Shown here: one piece after another, positions 53,264-63,363 of the stretch
Position numbering within the stretch: the stretch's first letter is position 1
Layout of the letters: each line of letters opens with the position of its first letter
DNA from: Seminavis robusta
Lineage: Eukaryota > Bacillariophyta > Bacillariophyceae > Naviculales > Naviculaceae
Assembly (NCBI GenBank): GCA_903772945.1
Contig: CAICTM010000140.1
Span: 44,596-108,595, forward strand
Length of the DNA stretch: 64,000 nt
Reading direction: 5' to 3'
Notes under the pieces: model-generated
The model's input: the letters and a program-made list of their open reading frames with translations, nothing else
The model's database searches: none
What the model was told of the DNA's origin: nothing
Position numbers and translations under genes: made by a program

Positions 53264-53511
53264 GTGCAATCGTTTTGCCTGGGTGATCAGTGGGTGGCTG
53301 TTTGCAACGATGGAAGTTTTGTTCTTTGTTCCGCTTGGCAGGACAATGTTTGCACTAGCTAGTCCAGTCTAGGTTTTCCTTGTACTATGTTGCGGGTGCA
53401 ATCTCCTTCTTCGCTTTTATCTAGTACTTTTGGCGAAGCGAACAATCTCTGTATCACCAGAATGGGGAATGATCATGATCTTCATTCTGGCACTCCGCAA
53501 TACTACCTAGT

Positions 53512-53934
53512 TCATTGACCACTCTCTCTAATAGCGAAGGTCACTCCCAACCAGGCGATCGTTCCATCAATCGGTGTGTACCATATTGGTTCGTACGGAT
53601 GGTCGATCAATATGTGCTGTCGTCCCACACTCGGATTCGATTCATTCATTCGAATGGTGCAGGTGTATTGCTTCAGAGGAATCGAATCGTCGGACAAGAT
53701 GTACATGTAGTCCTCAGCCCCTTCGCCGACTAAATTCAGGTCAACGTGTATTGGGGGTCGGCGACGACCAGGGATTGGCCTCTTTGGCTTGCGTGGCCAA
53801 TTCCACCAAAGAGCGACGTTTTTGCATCGATTCTGTCGTTGCCTCTGTACAGCTTGCACGCACTCCACATTTTCGACTCCAATGCGGACCGAAAATATAA
53901 AGACACAACAGTGTAACCAATATAGCCAACCCAC
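53512..53934 (-). CDS. Uncertain minus-strand ORF, possibly frameshifted
   Basis: Two overlapping minus frames look protein-like. The 53929-53741 frame has a hydrophobic start (ILVTLLCLYIFG) and MQKRRSLVELATQAKEAN. The 53934-53512 frame has PPIHVDLNLVGEGAEDYMYILSDDSIPLKQYTC and ends FAIRESGQ. One indel near 53760 would join them into about 135 residues with an N-terminal membrane anchor. No family recognised. The opposite strand also has short open frames here, so the call is weak. Confidence 0.35.
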   Translation of the reverse strand: MGWLYWLHCCVFIFSVRIGVENVECVQAVQRQRQNRCKNVALWWNWPRKPKRPIPGRRRPPIHVDLNLVGEGAEDYMYILSDDSIPLKQYTCTIRMNESNPSVGRQHILIDHPYEPIWYTPIDGTIAWLGVTFAIRESGQ

Positions 53935-54011
53935 AGGGAGACGACTAGCTCAGGATGAGCCGCTCGTGAGCCAAGTGCCAGTGAGTTGCGTCGAGATATC
54001 TCCAGGAAACA

Positions 54012-54194
54012 ATGAGCCTGCAGAGCGCGAAAGGAATGCGAAAGGTCATTTTGGGTCATGGCGAAGGCATCCAAAAAGACCCACAATGGGGCCTCCACCA
54101 CAACGAACTTCGCCAGCACAACCCAAACCAACAGACGACCATACCTATCGCAGAGGCATACCTGTTCAAAGGACAAGGCAAATTGATTGATTAA
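54012..54194 (+). CDS. Possible 60-aa protein upstream of the small membrane protein
   Basis: A 60-codon frame (MSLQSAKGMRKVILGHGEG...AEAYLFKGQGKLID) ends 11 nt before the start of the next gene on the same strand. The composition is reasonable for a small soluble protein, but no motif is seen. It could also be part of the 5' leader of the following gene, acting as an upstream ORF. Confidence 0.3.
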   Translation: MSLQSAKGMRKVILGHGEGIQKDPQWGLHHNELRQHNPNQQTTIPIAEAYLFKGQGKLID

Positions 54195-54205
54195 AGAAGT
54201 TGACC

Positions 54206-54502
54206 ATGGGAATTGTGATTCTAGGAGTCCTTGCTATTGTTGGTGCTGGAGGTGGAGCAGCATACTACGTGCACAAGAAAGACCAAGACCAACCCGAGGC
54301 AGATGCTACGGCCGAGGCAGACGGCGGCAACGAAGGAGGTGCAGAAAAGAAGAAGAAGAGCAGGTTTGGATTTGGCAAGAAAAAGGAAGGGGACGGAGAA
54401 GCGAAGAAAGAAGGTGGAGGCTGGAAGATGCCTTCGATGCCCAACCAGAATAACATGAAAATGATGATGATGAAACAGTCCATGACCAACGCATTCAAAT
54501 AA
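54206..54502 (+). CDS. Small Lys/Met-rich single-pass membrane protein, copy A
   Basis: 98 residues from the ATG at 54206 (MGIVILGVLA). Residues 2-20 form a Gly/Ala-rich membrane helix (IVILGVLAIVGAGGGAAYYV). A Glu/Asp/Ala-rich spacer, a Lys-rich segment (KKKKSRFGFGKKKEG) and a conserved end (GGGWKMPSMPNQN, MKMMMMKQSMTNAFK) follow. It is a paralogue of the gene at 55411. The N-terminus is too short for a classic signal peptide plus mature chain, so it is most likely membrane-anchored with a basic tail on one side. Function unknown. The strong conservation of the Met-rich tail between paralogues suggests that it is the working part. Confidence 0.75.
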   Translation: MGIVILGVLAIVGAGGGAAYYVHKKDQDQPEADATAEADGGNEGGAEKKKKSRFGFGKKKEGDGEAKKEGGGWKMPSMPNQNNMKMMMMKQSMTNAFK

Positions 54503-55410
54503 GCAACAACAAAAAGAAGAAGAAATCAATGGGAAGGACGTGCCTGGTGAAAAAGAATGGCACATACGTGTTGTTTGTTTTGTGATTTATTTGTGGATGG
54601 ATCTACAGTTGTACTATATTATGGTGGAGACATTATTATTGGAAGAGAATTTGAAGACGCCAAAAAAGTGTTGCATATTTGCCTGTTTTGATCAAGCTGG
54701 AAGCTACCGTACCGTGAGGTGCTACAGTACTAGCTAGCTACTGGATTTAGATGCAGAGCTCTTTTTCCCTGATGGGTAAGGGAAAGACAGGAGAGGTTTG
54801 CAACAATAAACTAAGACTTTGCTGCTCAAGAAAGATTTCCTGCTACACTGTAGCTTGATAGAAAAGCTCTATGACTACCCTCGTTCCTACTAGCAATCTG
54901 GTAGCCATTTGAGATCTTGTGGTCCTTTCCGTATTCGCGGTGGTACTTGCTTTAGCGAAGCTGTCCCCGTGGAATCGCAAAGCCAAGCCCTTTGGTCCCA
55001 GAACATAGAACCTACTAGTCCTGAATTGATCTCTCCTGATCCCACAGAACCTACATGTACTAGCTAGCTAGCTAGTCCTGAATTCTGCATCTTCATTGCC
55101 TCTTGCAAGCCTGGCCCTCGCTGGTTTCCTTTTTTTAAAAATAAGTTACGGTAGCTAACCTCTCCGTAGCGTAGTCTATTCCCTTGCGGGTAGCTAGCCA
55201 GCAGAGCGGTGTTAGACCGGTCATTGTGGGTCACAACCAGTCCTCATTCTTTCGGAAACATATCTTTACCTTACAGTACCTGCATCCACCAGATCCAACA
55301 CACAAACAAGTCGAAAGAAACATCGGCGATAGTAGTACCAGCAACATCATAAGAGACAATCGAGAGGGAGAGCTTGAGTGAATTGCTAGAACTGGAAGTT
55401 ATCAGGAACC
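54503..55410. other. Spacer between the two small membrane proteins
   Basis: No gene. It contains CTAGCTAG tracts and one AAGCCTGGCCCTCGCTGG motif near 55108 that also occurs near 10579. Confidence 0.45.
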
Positions 55411-55674
55411 ATGGGACTTTTTACACTCGGTCTTCTTGCTATCATTGGCATTGGTGGTGGAGCAGCGTACTACGTGCACAAGCAAGGCGAGAACCAACCC
55501 ACGGCCGAAGGAGGCGAAGAGAAGAAGAGTGGCATGTTTGGATTTGGAAAGAAAAAGGAAGGAGAAGCAGAAAAGAAGGAAGAAGGTGGAGGCTGGAAGA
55601 TGCCATCCATGCCCAACCAAAATTCCATGAAAATGATGATGATGAAACAGTCCATGACCAACGCCTTCAAATAG
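55411..55674 (+). CDS. Small Lys/Met-rich single-pass membrane protein, copy B
   Basis: 87 residues from MGLFTLGLLAI. Same order as copy A: membrane helix (residues 3-21, LFTLGLLAIIGIGGGAAYYV), short acidic spacer, Lys-rich FGFGKKKEGEAEKKEEG, and an almost identical end (GGGWKMPSMPNQNSMKMMMM, then KQSMTNAFK). Copy B is shorter because the acidic spacer lost about 11 residues. The genes are 0.9 kb apart on the same strand, a tandem duplication in which the middle drifts and both ends are held. Start context AACCATGGGA is good. Confidence 0.75.
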   Translation: MGLFTLGLLAIIGIGGGAAYYVHKQGENQPTAEGGEEKKSGMFGFGKKKEGEAEKKEEGGGWKMPSMPNQNSMKMMMMKQSMTNAFK

Positions 55675-57004
55675 ACCAGACAATTGGGTGTTTCGTGTTT
55701 TAGAAAAATGAATGGCGTGGCAATGGCAGTGTTGAGCTCTGTTGTGTGAACGAATCTATAAAATTGAAGAAAGCAAGACGACAATTCATTGAGGAAAATG
55801 TATATTTGCCTTTTTGGCTACCTACCGGGGCTAGCTACCGGTGCTACCCACCGATAGTGTTCCCTTTTCCCTTATGGGGGTAGGGAAAGAGACTCCTTTT
55901 GGTACGGTATGGTTGGTATATTTTGCCTTCTTGCAACAATAATCAAAAAGTAGCCGAAGAAACCGCCTTGGCTATGTATATTGTATCAATGCACCCGTCA
56001 TGCAAAATAGCTAGCGATGCTCTACGGTAGCCACTTTAAGATGGCCATGAGCTAGGTACGGTACAGGTAACAGTGTCGCAAATAGGACGTTCTACTGTAG
56101 CCATGGTACCACCATGGTTAGAAACCTGTATTATTTGGCTCCGGTGTTGGACAAGAGCAGTTGCTGCAGTTGACATCTATTGAAAAGGTGTGATCGAAAG
56201 TTGAGCAGTGCCACAGGAGGGGCGGGGCGTCTTGTCCTTGATACTGAAGTGTGCAGCTAGTTTGAAAGATAGAACGCAGGGCAATGCTGTTCGGCTAAGG
56301 GATGAATGCCAACACTGAACTTCGCTCACACCCACCCACAAACCGATCCAGTTAGCGCGTGATCTAGACCATTTATCCAATTGCCACTATCAACTGATCT
56401 CCCTGGAATATCACGAATCGCACCTCTTTGGAAGCAGGCAATATTTGTGAATGAAATAGTTGTCCCGTCGTTGTCCCGTCCTAGCTAGCATCTTCCACCT
56501 ACCTACTCTGGCTAGCAAGACCCCCGTGGATGGAAACCTCCACCTGTCTAAAAATAATTTGCTCTAGCTAGCTAGCTAGCTTGCTAGCTAGCTAGCTAGC
56601 TAGCTAGTAGCTAGCTAGCTAGCCTTATTACCTTTACACTTACTTCAAGCGACACCAGGAGAGATGTTCTTTAGAAACGACACCTCTGACACTAAACATT
56701 GGCACAGACGAAGTCTCTACTACTAGCTAGCTAGCCCTATGATAAGCATAATATGCACAGCCACCTTCCTCATGCAGTCCAGACGCAACGTAGAACAATT
56801 GAACATAATAGCTAGTCTAGCTAGCTAGCTCTAGCTAGCTAGTAGTAGTGCGAGTACATCCCGCATGACATGCTTTTAAAAAAATTATTTATTGAAGAGA
56901 ACGAGACCTCTGACCCTAAACATTGGCACAGACAAAGTCTCTAGCCCTAAACATAGGCACAGCCACTCACCTCGGTCCGTCTGCAACAATCCGCATGTCC
57001 TCAG
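55675..57004. other. Spacer rich in GCTA tetramers and a promoter-like repeat
   Basis: A long (GCTA)n array lies at about 56560-56622, with shorter ones near 56725 and 56815. A repeated segment (ACCTCTGACNCTAAACATTG, GCACAGACNAAGTCTCTA) appears at about 56685 and 56908. No gene recognised. Confidence 0.55.
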
Positions 57005-57988
57005 CAGGGTGTGAGAACCAGATAGATTTTGAACTGGTTAGGTTATAGGTTACAGCAACCAGATAGAATTTTCTATCTGGTTTGGTTATAGGTTACCAAC
57101 CAGATACAGTAATTCTATCAGGTTAGGTTACAGGTTAGGTTATAGGTTACATAAATGGTTACGAAACTACCTATCTGGTTACCAAACATGACCTGCCCAA
57201 GCTGGCTGCCTAATCATCCTGGCGGGCCTCCTCCAACGCCTTCATGGCCTCCAACACTCCCAACTCCAGCATATCCTGAAAGGCTGGGGAAATCTCTTCT
57301 TCGGGTTTCTTCTTAGCAATTCTCTCCAACAGGTCTGTAGTCCGACGTTTGATTTTTTCCAGCTGCCGCAAGTGGAAGCGGTGTTCGTCCATGAACTTGG
57401 AATTCTTGTAGGTCAGGACCTTCATTTGGAAAGTAATGTCATGCTGGAGCTGCTTGAGAATCCCAACATCATACAGGTCCTCCTCCTCCTCAATGAAGCC
57501 TCCATCATTGTCTTCTTCGTCCATGATAGGCAATAGGCAATGCAATGGGAAACCGTAACCAGGTAGATCGGCGGATAACCAGATACGTAACCAGATAGGT
57601 CGTTGCGAAGAACCAGATACGTAACCAGATATGTAACCAAAACCAGGTAGATTTGGGCATAGGTTCCCTATCAGGTTCCTCTTTGAGAATTTATGAGGGA
57701 ATCAGGAAGAAAAAACGGCGGTGATCAACCAGATACGTTCCGAGTAACCAGATACGCAACCAGTTAGATAACCGTTTACGTAACCGGTTACGTTCCGAAT
57801 AACCAGGTAGGTAACCTATAACCTAACCACATCCGGAACCAATTACAGATTGTAAAAGGTTAGGTTATAGGTTACCAACCAGATAGCGAAAATCTATCTG
57901 GTTACAGGTTATAGGTTACGTAAATGGTTAAAAGACTCAACCAGATAGCCGTAACCGTAGGTTGACCACGGATGGTTCGCACACCCTG
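57005..57988. mobile_element. hAT-like non-autonomous DNA transposon, 984 bp
   Basis: Terminal inverted repeats CAGGGTGTGAGAACCA (57005-57020) and, as reverse complement, CAGGGTGTGCGAACCA (57973-57988) match at 15 of 16 positions. A perfect 8-bp target duplication GTCCTCAG flanks them (56997-57004 and 57989-57996). An 8-bp duplication with CAGGG ends fits the hAT superfamily. Inside, AACCAGATA and GGTTAGGTTATAGGTTAC motifs are repeated many times near both ends, like hAT subterminal transposase-binding arrays. No transposase is present, only a 104-codon ORF on the minus strand. Confidence 0.85.
57210..57524 (-). CDS. Small acidic/coiled-coil protein carried by the hAT-like element
   Basis: 104 residues from the ATG at 57524 (MDEEDNDGGFIEEEEDLYDV). 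An acidic start is followed by a continuous amphipathic helix from about residue 22 to 75 (ILKQLQHDITFQMKVL, FHLRQLEKIKRRTTDLLERI) with heptad-like leucines and isoleucines, then a second helix (FQDMLELGVLEAMKALEEA). It sits alone inside the element, framed by subterminal repeats. It is not a transposase. It may be captured host sequence or an element protein that binds DNA or the transposase. No family recognised. The open, well-composed frame argues against chance. Confidence 0.6.
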   Translation of the reverse strand: MDEEDNDGGFIEEEEDLYDVGILKQLQHDITFQMKVLTYKNSKFMDEHRFHLRQLEKIKRRTTDLLERIAKKKPEEEISPAFQDMLELGVLEAMKALEEARQDD

Positions 57989-58253
57989 GTCCTCAGAGTA
58001 ACTAGCTAGCTATCGGTAGCTGGGCGCAGAGAATTCCTCGCAAGCACGAAGCGCTTTCACAGACGAAGCCTCTACCGCAAACTACTACATGTACTACATG
58101 TTATTGCTATAGCTGGCTACCCGAAGCCCTTAACATAGGCACAGCCACCTTCCGCATTTCCATCAAACAGCTTCAGCTTCCACCACTCCAACCTCCTCAT
58201 AAACCGAGACTAAGAAAATCTACAATCAAAGAAACAATCCACTACACCAAAGC

Positions 58254-61200
58254 ATGAAGTTCTCTTCCACCATCCTCGAGGCCCTCAGCCACCATGCCAA
58301 GAAAACCCCTGACCAGGTTGTCTTCACCTGGGTTGACATCAAGTGTGTGGAACAAAACAAGATGACATTCAAACAAGTCGAAGACCGATCCAATGCAGTG
58401 GCTGCTCGACTCCTCAAACTGGGATGTGAAAAGGGAGACCGTGTCATGATTGCCTATCCCTTTGGCCTCGAGTTCTTGGCTGGCATGTTTGGTGCTGAAA
58501 GATTGGATCGTCCCCTGCTCCATTTATCCGCCAAACCCCAATCAGCTTAAAACAGATATGCCAAAGTTCCGTAGATTTGCGAGATGCTGGAGCCAAGTAT
58601 GCTCTCACATCAAAAACGTTTGCTGCTGGTATGACGGCTGCTAGTATCCTTTACAAGACTGGCGTTAAGTGGATCGGAACCGACAAGCTAACAATCAAGA
58701 AGAAGAACTTCAGTAGCAAGCCAAGGATACGAGACCTTTATGAGAACCGAAGATATCTGCTTTATCCAGTACACTCGGCAGTACTGGTCGCCCAAAGGAG
58801 TCATGATCAGTCACGGAACCTAGAGAAATTGCATTGCTATTTCGCCATGTCTGGTGTAAATGCTTCCAATGCTGGCCTACATGGAGCCTTGTGGTTCCAC
58901 AATACCATGGTAAGCTCAAATTTGTTGTTCCCAATACTGAATTTTTAAAAGCCACAATCCTCTCATTTCTGTATTTTCCTTTTTGCTCCGATAGACATGG
59001 GACTTGTGGCAGGCTTCATGACTACCCTCTATGCTGGAACTTCCCTTGTCATGGCTCACCCCTGGATTTTGTGGTCAATCCTCTGCTTTGGACTGACATG
59101 GTGGAACTATCAGGCAAACCTTACCTGTGCCCCAACTTTCCTATGCCTGCTCCTCAAACGTTTGGAGCAAGCCAATAGGAAAGCCAACTGGAGTTGTGTA
59201 AGCGGCCATGTTTGGGGGCGAACCAGCCCAAAGCATGTTGTGGAAGCAGCAGAAGACCCTCTCCATCAAACCTGAGCATGTGTACAACATCTATGGACTT
59301 GCGAGTCTGTGGTTTCCTCACTGGTGGCTCTGCGTACCCTGACTCTGAGGGGCTTGTCTGCTGTGGAGAAGTAGACTCCCCAACCCTCAACTCCGAATGT
59401 TGAGGATGGAAAGAGGTTGTGGATGGACAGGTTGGGAGTATCTGGGCCCAGTCACACCGTGTTGCTGCTGGATACTATGGCAGTCTGAGCTAACCACCAC
59501 TACATTTTCCAATGCTTTGCCCAAATATGATGGGACCTGGCTTGACACTGGGATTTGGGCAAGATTGTGGATGGGCAGCTTATGTCAAGGAAGAGTCAAA
59601 GATGTCATCATTATCAAAGGCAAAAACACTATCCAACTGATGTGGAGCTCTCTATTGATGATATCTTTGGTGATGTTATCCGTCCAGGAGAACGCTTCCA
59701 GCATGGGGATGAAGGTCGGATCACTGTCGAAGGCCGAAAGGTTTTGATACATCTGGAAATGAAGATTTGGCGGTCAAATAGCCAACCATGTTTCACAATT
59801 CCATGGGCTGTTTGCCTCAGAGGTTGTTGTCCTCAAGCTTGGTGTGACACCGAAGACCACATCTGGCAAGCTTAAGAGGAGTGAGATCAGGCAGACAACA
59901 ATTATTAGTGCTTGAAAGACCTTCTGTGTTGTTGCAGTTCAGCGGTGAACCAATTGTCCCCTTCTGAAAAGAAAGAGCATCTTTTCTTGAAAACACTTTT
60001 TCAAATCTTGGTATTGCCAGCAGTGAGTTTTACCTATCTGAAGGAACCCAACGCGAAATACGCGTCGTTCAATGAGCTCGGTTGACTTCAAATCGATGAG
60101 AAAATGATTGATACTATTGATGAACCTGAACTCTTTGGGACATGAATCTGAGAGCACAGATGACCACTTCTTGTCCAAGTTCAACCATTTTATATCTTCT
60201 ATCTTTGGGTCAGAGGTAGACACCTTGAAGACATGGGCTGAAAATGGACTCCATTCTAAGAGGCGAGCTCAGGAACAAGGTGAGGAAGAATTAGTCCTCC
60301 ACAAACTTTGAACAACTCTACCAACACCATAGCGGCTCTCACTTCTTGGAGGCATCAAAAGGCCAGAGCTTTCCTAAGCATGATGTTGGTTACCTGAGTT
60401 TGAGTGGAATCTCAAGATCAAAGTGCAGCAAGCCAGTGCTCGCATGCTCCAGGGCCTTGCATCAATTGTGATATTTTTACTACTGTTGGTTTCACTTGCC
60501 CCATCCTATGTTCTCGGCACATGGGTTTTTGACCATTGTGGCTCTGCCACAGGTTCCGAGTGTCGTGGTCCAGTCTTTTGGATTCTTCTGCCCATGCCTT
60601 TCCTATGTTCACCTACCTTCTCATTGTTGTGGTTTCTGCAAGTATGTGGTTATTGGGACATATCAGCCTCGGCAGTTTGAGATTTGTCATGGGCCTACCT
60701 TCACTGGTGGTTTATGGACAGGCTCATGGAAGTCTGGGAGTCACTGGCTGGGCACTTCTTTGTTGAGACAAAGTACATTGGATCTTCTACTGGCTTCTTG
60801 GGCAGACTTGGCTTGGTCAGCCAAAATCGAGTCATACATCCGTGAATTCGACCTGGTCAAAGTGGGAAGAAATGCCACTATTGGGCACCCTCTAAAGTGC
60901 AGAAAGTTCTCTCAATCCAACGAAGAATGTCCCAAGATGAAGTTCCGTCCCATTGTTGTTGGAAACAACTGCAAGATCTCTGGGATGGTTAGCCCTGGTG
61001 CAATCATTGGCGATGGCAGCAAGGTGGAGAAATTGACTGTTGTAGAAGAGGGTGCTGACCTACCAAATGACGTCCTTGCCAAGGGAATTCCTGCCTATAG
61101 CTCTGGGACCCACCATTATTCAGAACTCATCCAAAAGGAGGAAACAGCTTTGGGTGCCTTCAAGATTGTTTGGACTCTTATTGAAGCTTACCACTTTTTC

Positions 61201-62474
61201 CCACTTTCCTTCCTGGTCCATACATTTCTCAATCAAATCTTGCCATCATGGCGCTATGCAACTATTCTGCATTGGATCTTGCTTGTTCCAACCTCCTCTT
61301 TCCTTGCCCTTCTTACAAGCATGGCTCTCAAATGGCTTCTGATTGGGAAACGAGATCCATCAGATGACTATGAAATGGTTCACTGTATCGCCGAGCAACC
61401 AATTGGGCATGTGATTTCCATTTCCGTGTAGCTTGCTGGACTCTTACTCCCTTCTTTGGCCAATCCAGACTCTGGAACGCTGTCCTCTTCCTCCATGGCC
61501 TTGACGTTGACATGGAATCCGGCCTCAGCAACCCATACCTCATCTTCTACCCTTCCAAAGTTGACTTTGTTAAGATTCGAAAGTCGTTTGTTGCTACAAT
61601 CTCTCTTGACTTTGGCAAGAAAGGCGACTCTAAGATTGAGATTATCAACAGCAGCGTTGGCTACAATGTCACTCTACATGCCGGTGTCAAGATTATGCGG
61701 TCTGCAATTCCCCCAAGATCAGATGTTTCCGACAGTGTCTATGATTTGAACCAATCTGGAGAAACATGGAAGCCTGCTGTGATTATGGACCTGTTCCTTC
61801 CAGAGGTGGTTCAAATGGTCTTAAATCTGGTGATATTTGCCTCCCTTATTCCTGCCTATGAGATTGGCCTTGCTGCCACAAGGAGTTCTTCTGTTTCCGT
61901 TTCCATTACTACATGCGGCATTGTGGCAGCCTTTGTTCTTCAATTGTTCCTATGGATACTTTTATCCCGAGTTGTTGAAAAGGCCTTGTTGATTCTGCCA
62001 AGGTATGCTCAACAGAGTTTCGTTGGAGTTTACATCAACCATGTCTGGATTTTTAGAGTAGGAAACTGGCTTGTTTTCCTTCTCTATGGAACTCCAATGT
62101 TTGTGTACTATGCTCGCATGATGGGTGCAACGGTTGAAGGGGAGCTTTGGTATTTTGGCAATGCTCTCTATGAGTATGAGTGCTTGCATTTCAAGGGAAT
62201 CACAGTTGTTGATAGTGCCCACGTGAGTGGGCACTACATTGATCTCAATGGGCTTACTATTGATGACACCTATGTGTCTGGGTTGTTGCATCCAGGTTGT
62301 TATGCTTCTGCTGGGTCAGAGGTATCTGCTGCGGAGCATGGTCCATGGAAAGTATTCTTAAGAAGTGATATGAGTGTCCAGGATTCAAAGTGTTTGTTGA
62401 GAGATGTGGAGAGTCCAGAGGGTAGTACAAAGGAGGACTCTGACCATCAGATGCCACTTGAGTTGGATGTGTAG
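58254..62474 (+). pseudogene. Acyl-AMP ligase / carrier / PosA-like membrane protein, copy 2 (broken)
   Basis: Paralogue of the 11110-19433 gene with the same start (MKFSSTILEAL) and first intron (58910-58994). From 58497 to about 60700 the coding sequence is cut by many 1-2 nt losses relative to copy 1 (near 58497, 58577, 59205, 59250, 59305 and others), so the adenylation domain cannot be read through. The roughly 1.3-kb coding stretch for the middle region is missing: YLSEGTQREI is followed closely by the carrier domain (FGSEVDTLKTWAENGL at about 60200). From 60800 the frame is good: LbH block VGNNCKISGMVSPGAIIGD, helices, one more frameshift near 61400, and an intact end from 61512 to 62474 (LHPGCYASAGSEVSAAEHGP). 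The carrier site is also damaged. It is a pseudogene, or an unpolished assembly stretch. Confidence 0.8.
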
Positions 62475-63363
62475 TTCAATATGCCCTGCTGTGGAAGAAC
62501 ACACAGCAGAAACCTGTGACCACTAGAGATACATTCTGGAGAAAACATTTCCACTGCCCTTGTTTTGACTCCTTCATAGAAGAGAGTGGTCGTCAGTGAA
62601 TCACCTGCGATCTAGCTTTTGTAGGAATCCGATAATACACTTTGTTCTAACTATCTGACTATCTAGCCATCTAACTAGTTGTCTGACTCGAGATATCTAC
62701 TACTAGCTTGCTTTCTAACTAGCTAGCTATCTAACACCTTAACTAGCCATCTACGAATGCAATAGAGTAAGAAGAAAACTTCCGATTAACACAGGAAGCC
62801 CAACTGTACCATCCAGATTTCAGTAACTACCGGTACCGTGTCCCAAATAGATACTTCTGCTGTAGCCATGGTACCAGGGTAGTGGCAAACGTTTTGCCCA
62901 ACGATGTTTAGCTTGCGACAACAACTGGACCGTCCTTGCTAGCTTGACCTCGGCAGTCTTGCTGCCAGAGCCCTCAACCCCTTTAATTACGTCTCCTCGA
63001 GACGACGCTCCTTTTAGATTCCCCCTCAGTTGCACTCCGAAACCTATTCGCTCGCGTTTACTGTGTAAAATAGTGTACCCGCACTTCAGTTGCAGAATCA
63101 ACGGTCATGTGTATCTGTAAGTACGAAACTTGTATTTAACGTTTTTAAACGTCTGTACAGGTGTGTGCATGCACATACGGTAACGCGACCGTAACCGCTA
63201 CCGGTACCGGTACCGGTACCGTCACCGAAACCGTTAACGTACCAGTAACTGTCATGGAAACGGAACGAGGAATACGTCAACTTCTGTACATTGAAGTTCA
63301 AAACCCGATGAACAATGTTGGAACACGTCAAAGTACGAATTTGTATAAGTTATTTGGAATTGG
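62475..63363. other. Spacer with dispersed repeats
   Basis: No gene. It holds the second copy of the 42-bp repeat (62947-62988) and an ACCGGT hexamer tract at about 63197-63225. Confidence 0.5.
62947..62988 (+). repeat. 42-bp dispersed repeat, copy 2
   Basis: Identical over 42 bp to 14093-14134, same strand. Flanks on both sides differ. The copies lie in the large intron of ligase gene 1 and downstream of ligase gene 2. Confidence 0.85.

Larger units (their letters stand above)
56680..58160. repeat. Repeated upstream segment of acyl-AMP ligase gene 2
   Basis: Versions of a block with AAACATTGGCACAGACGAAGTCTCTA followed by a CACAGCCACCTTCC-like part occur at about 56684-56775, 56908-56980 and, more diverged, 58060-58160. 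The hAT-like element sits between the second and third. These may be duplicated promoter sequence. Confidence 0.5.
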
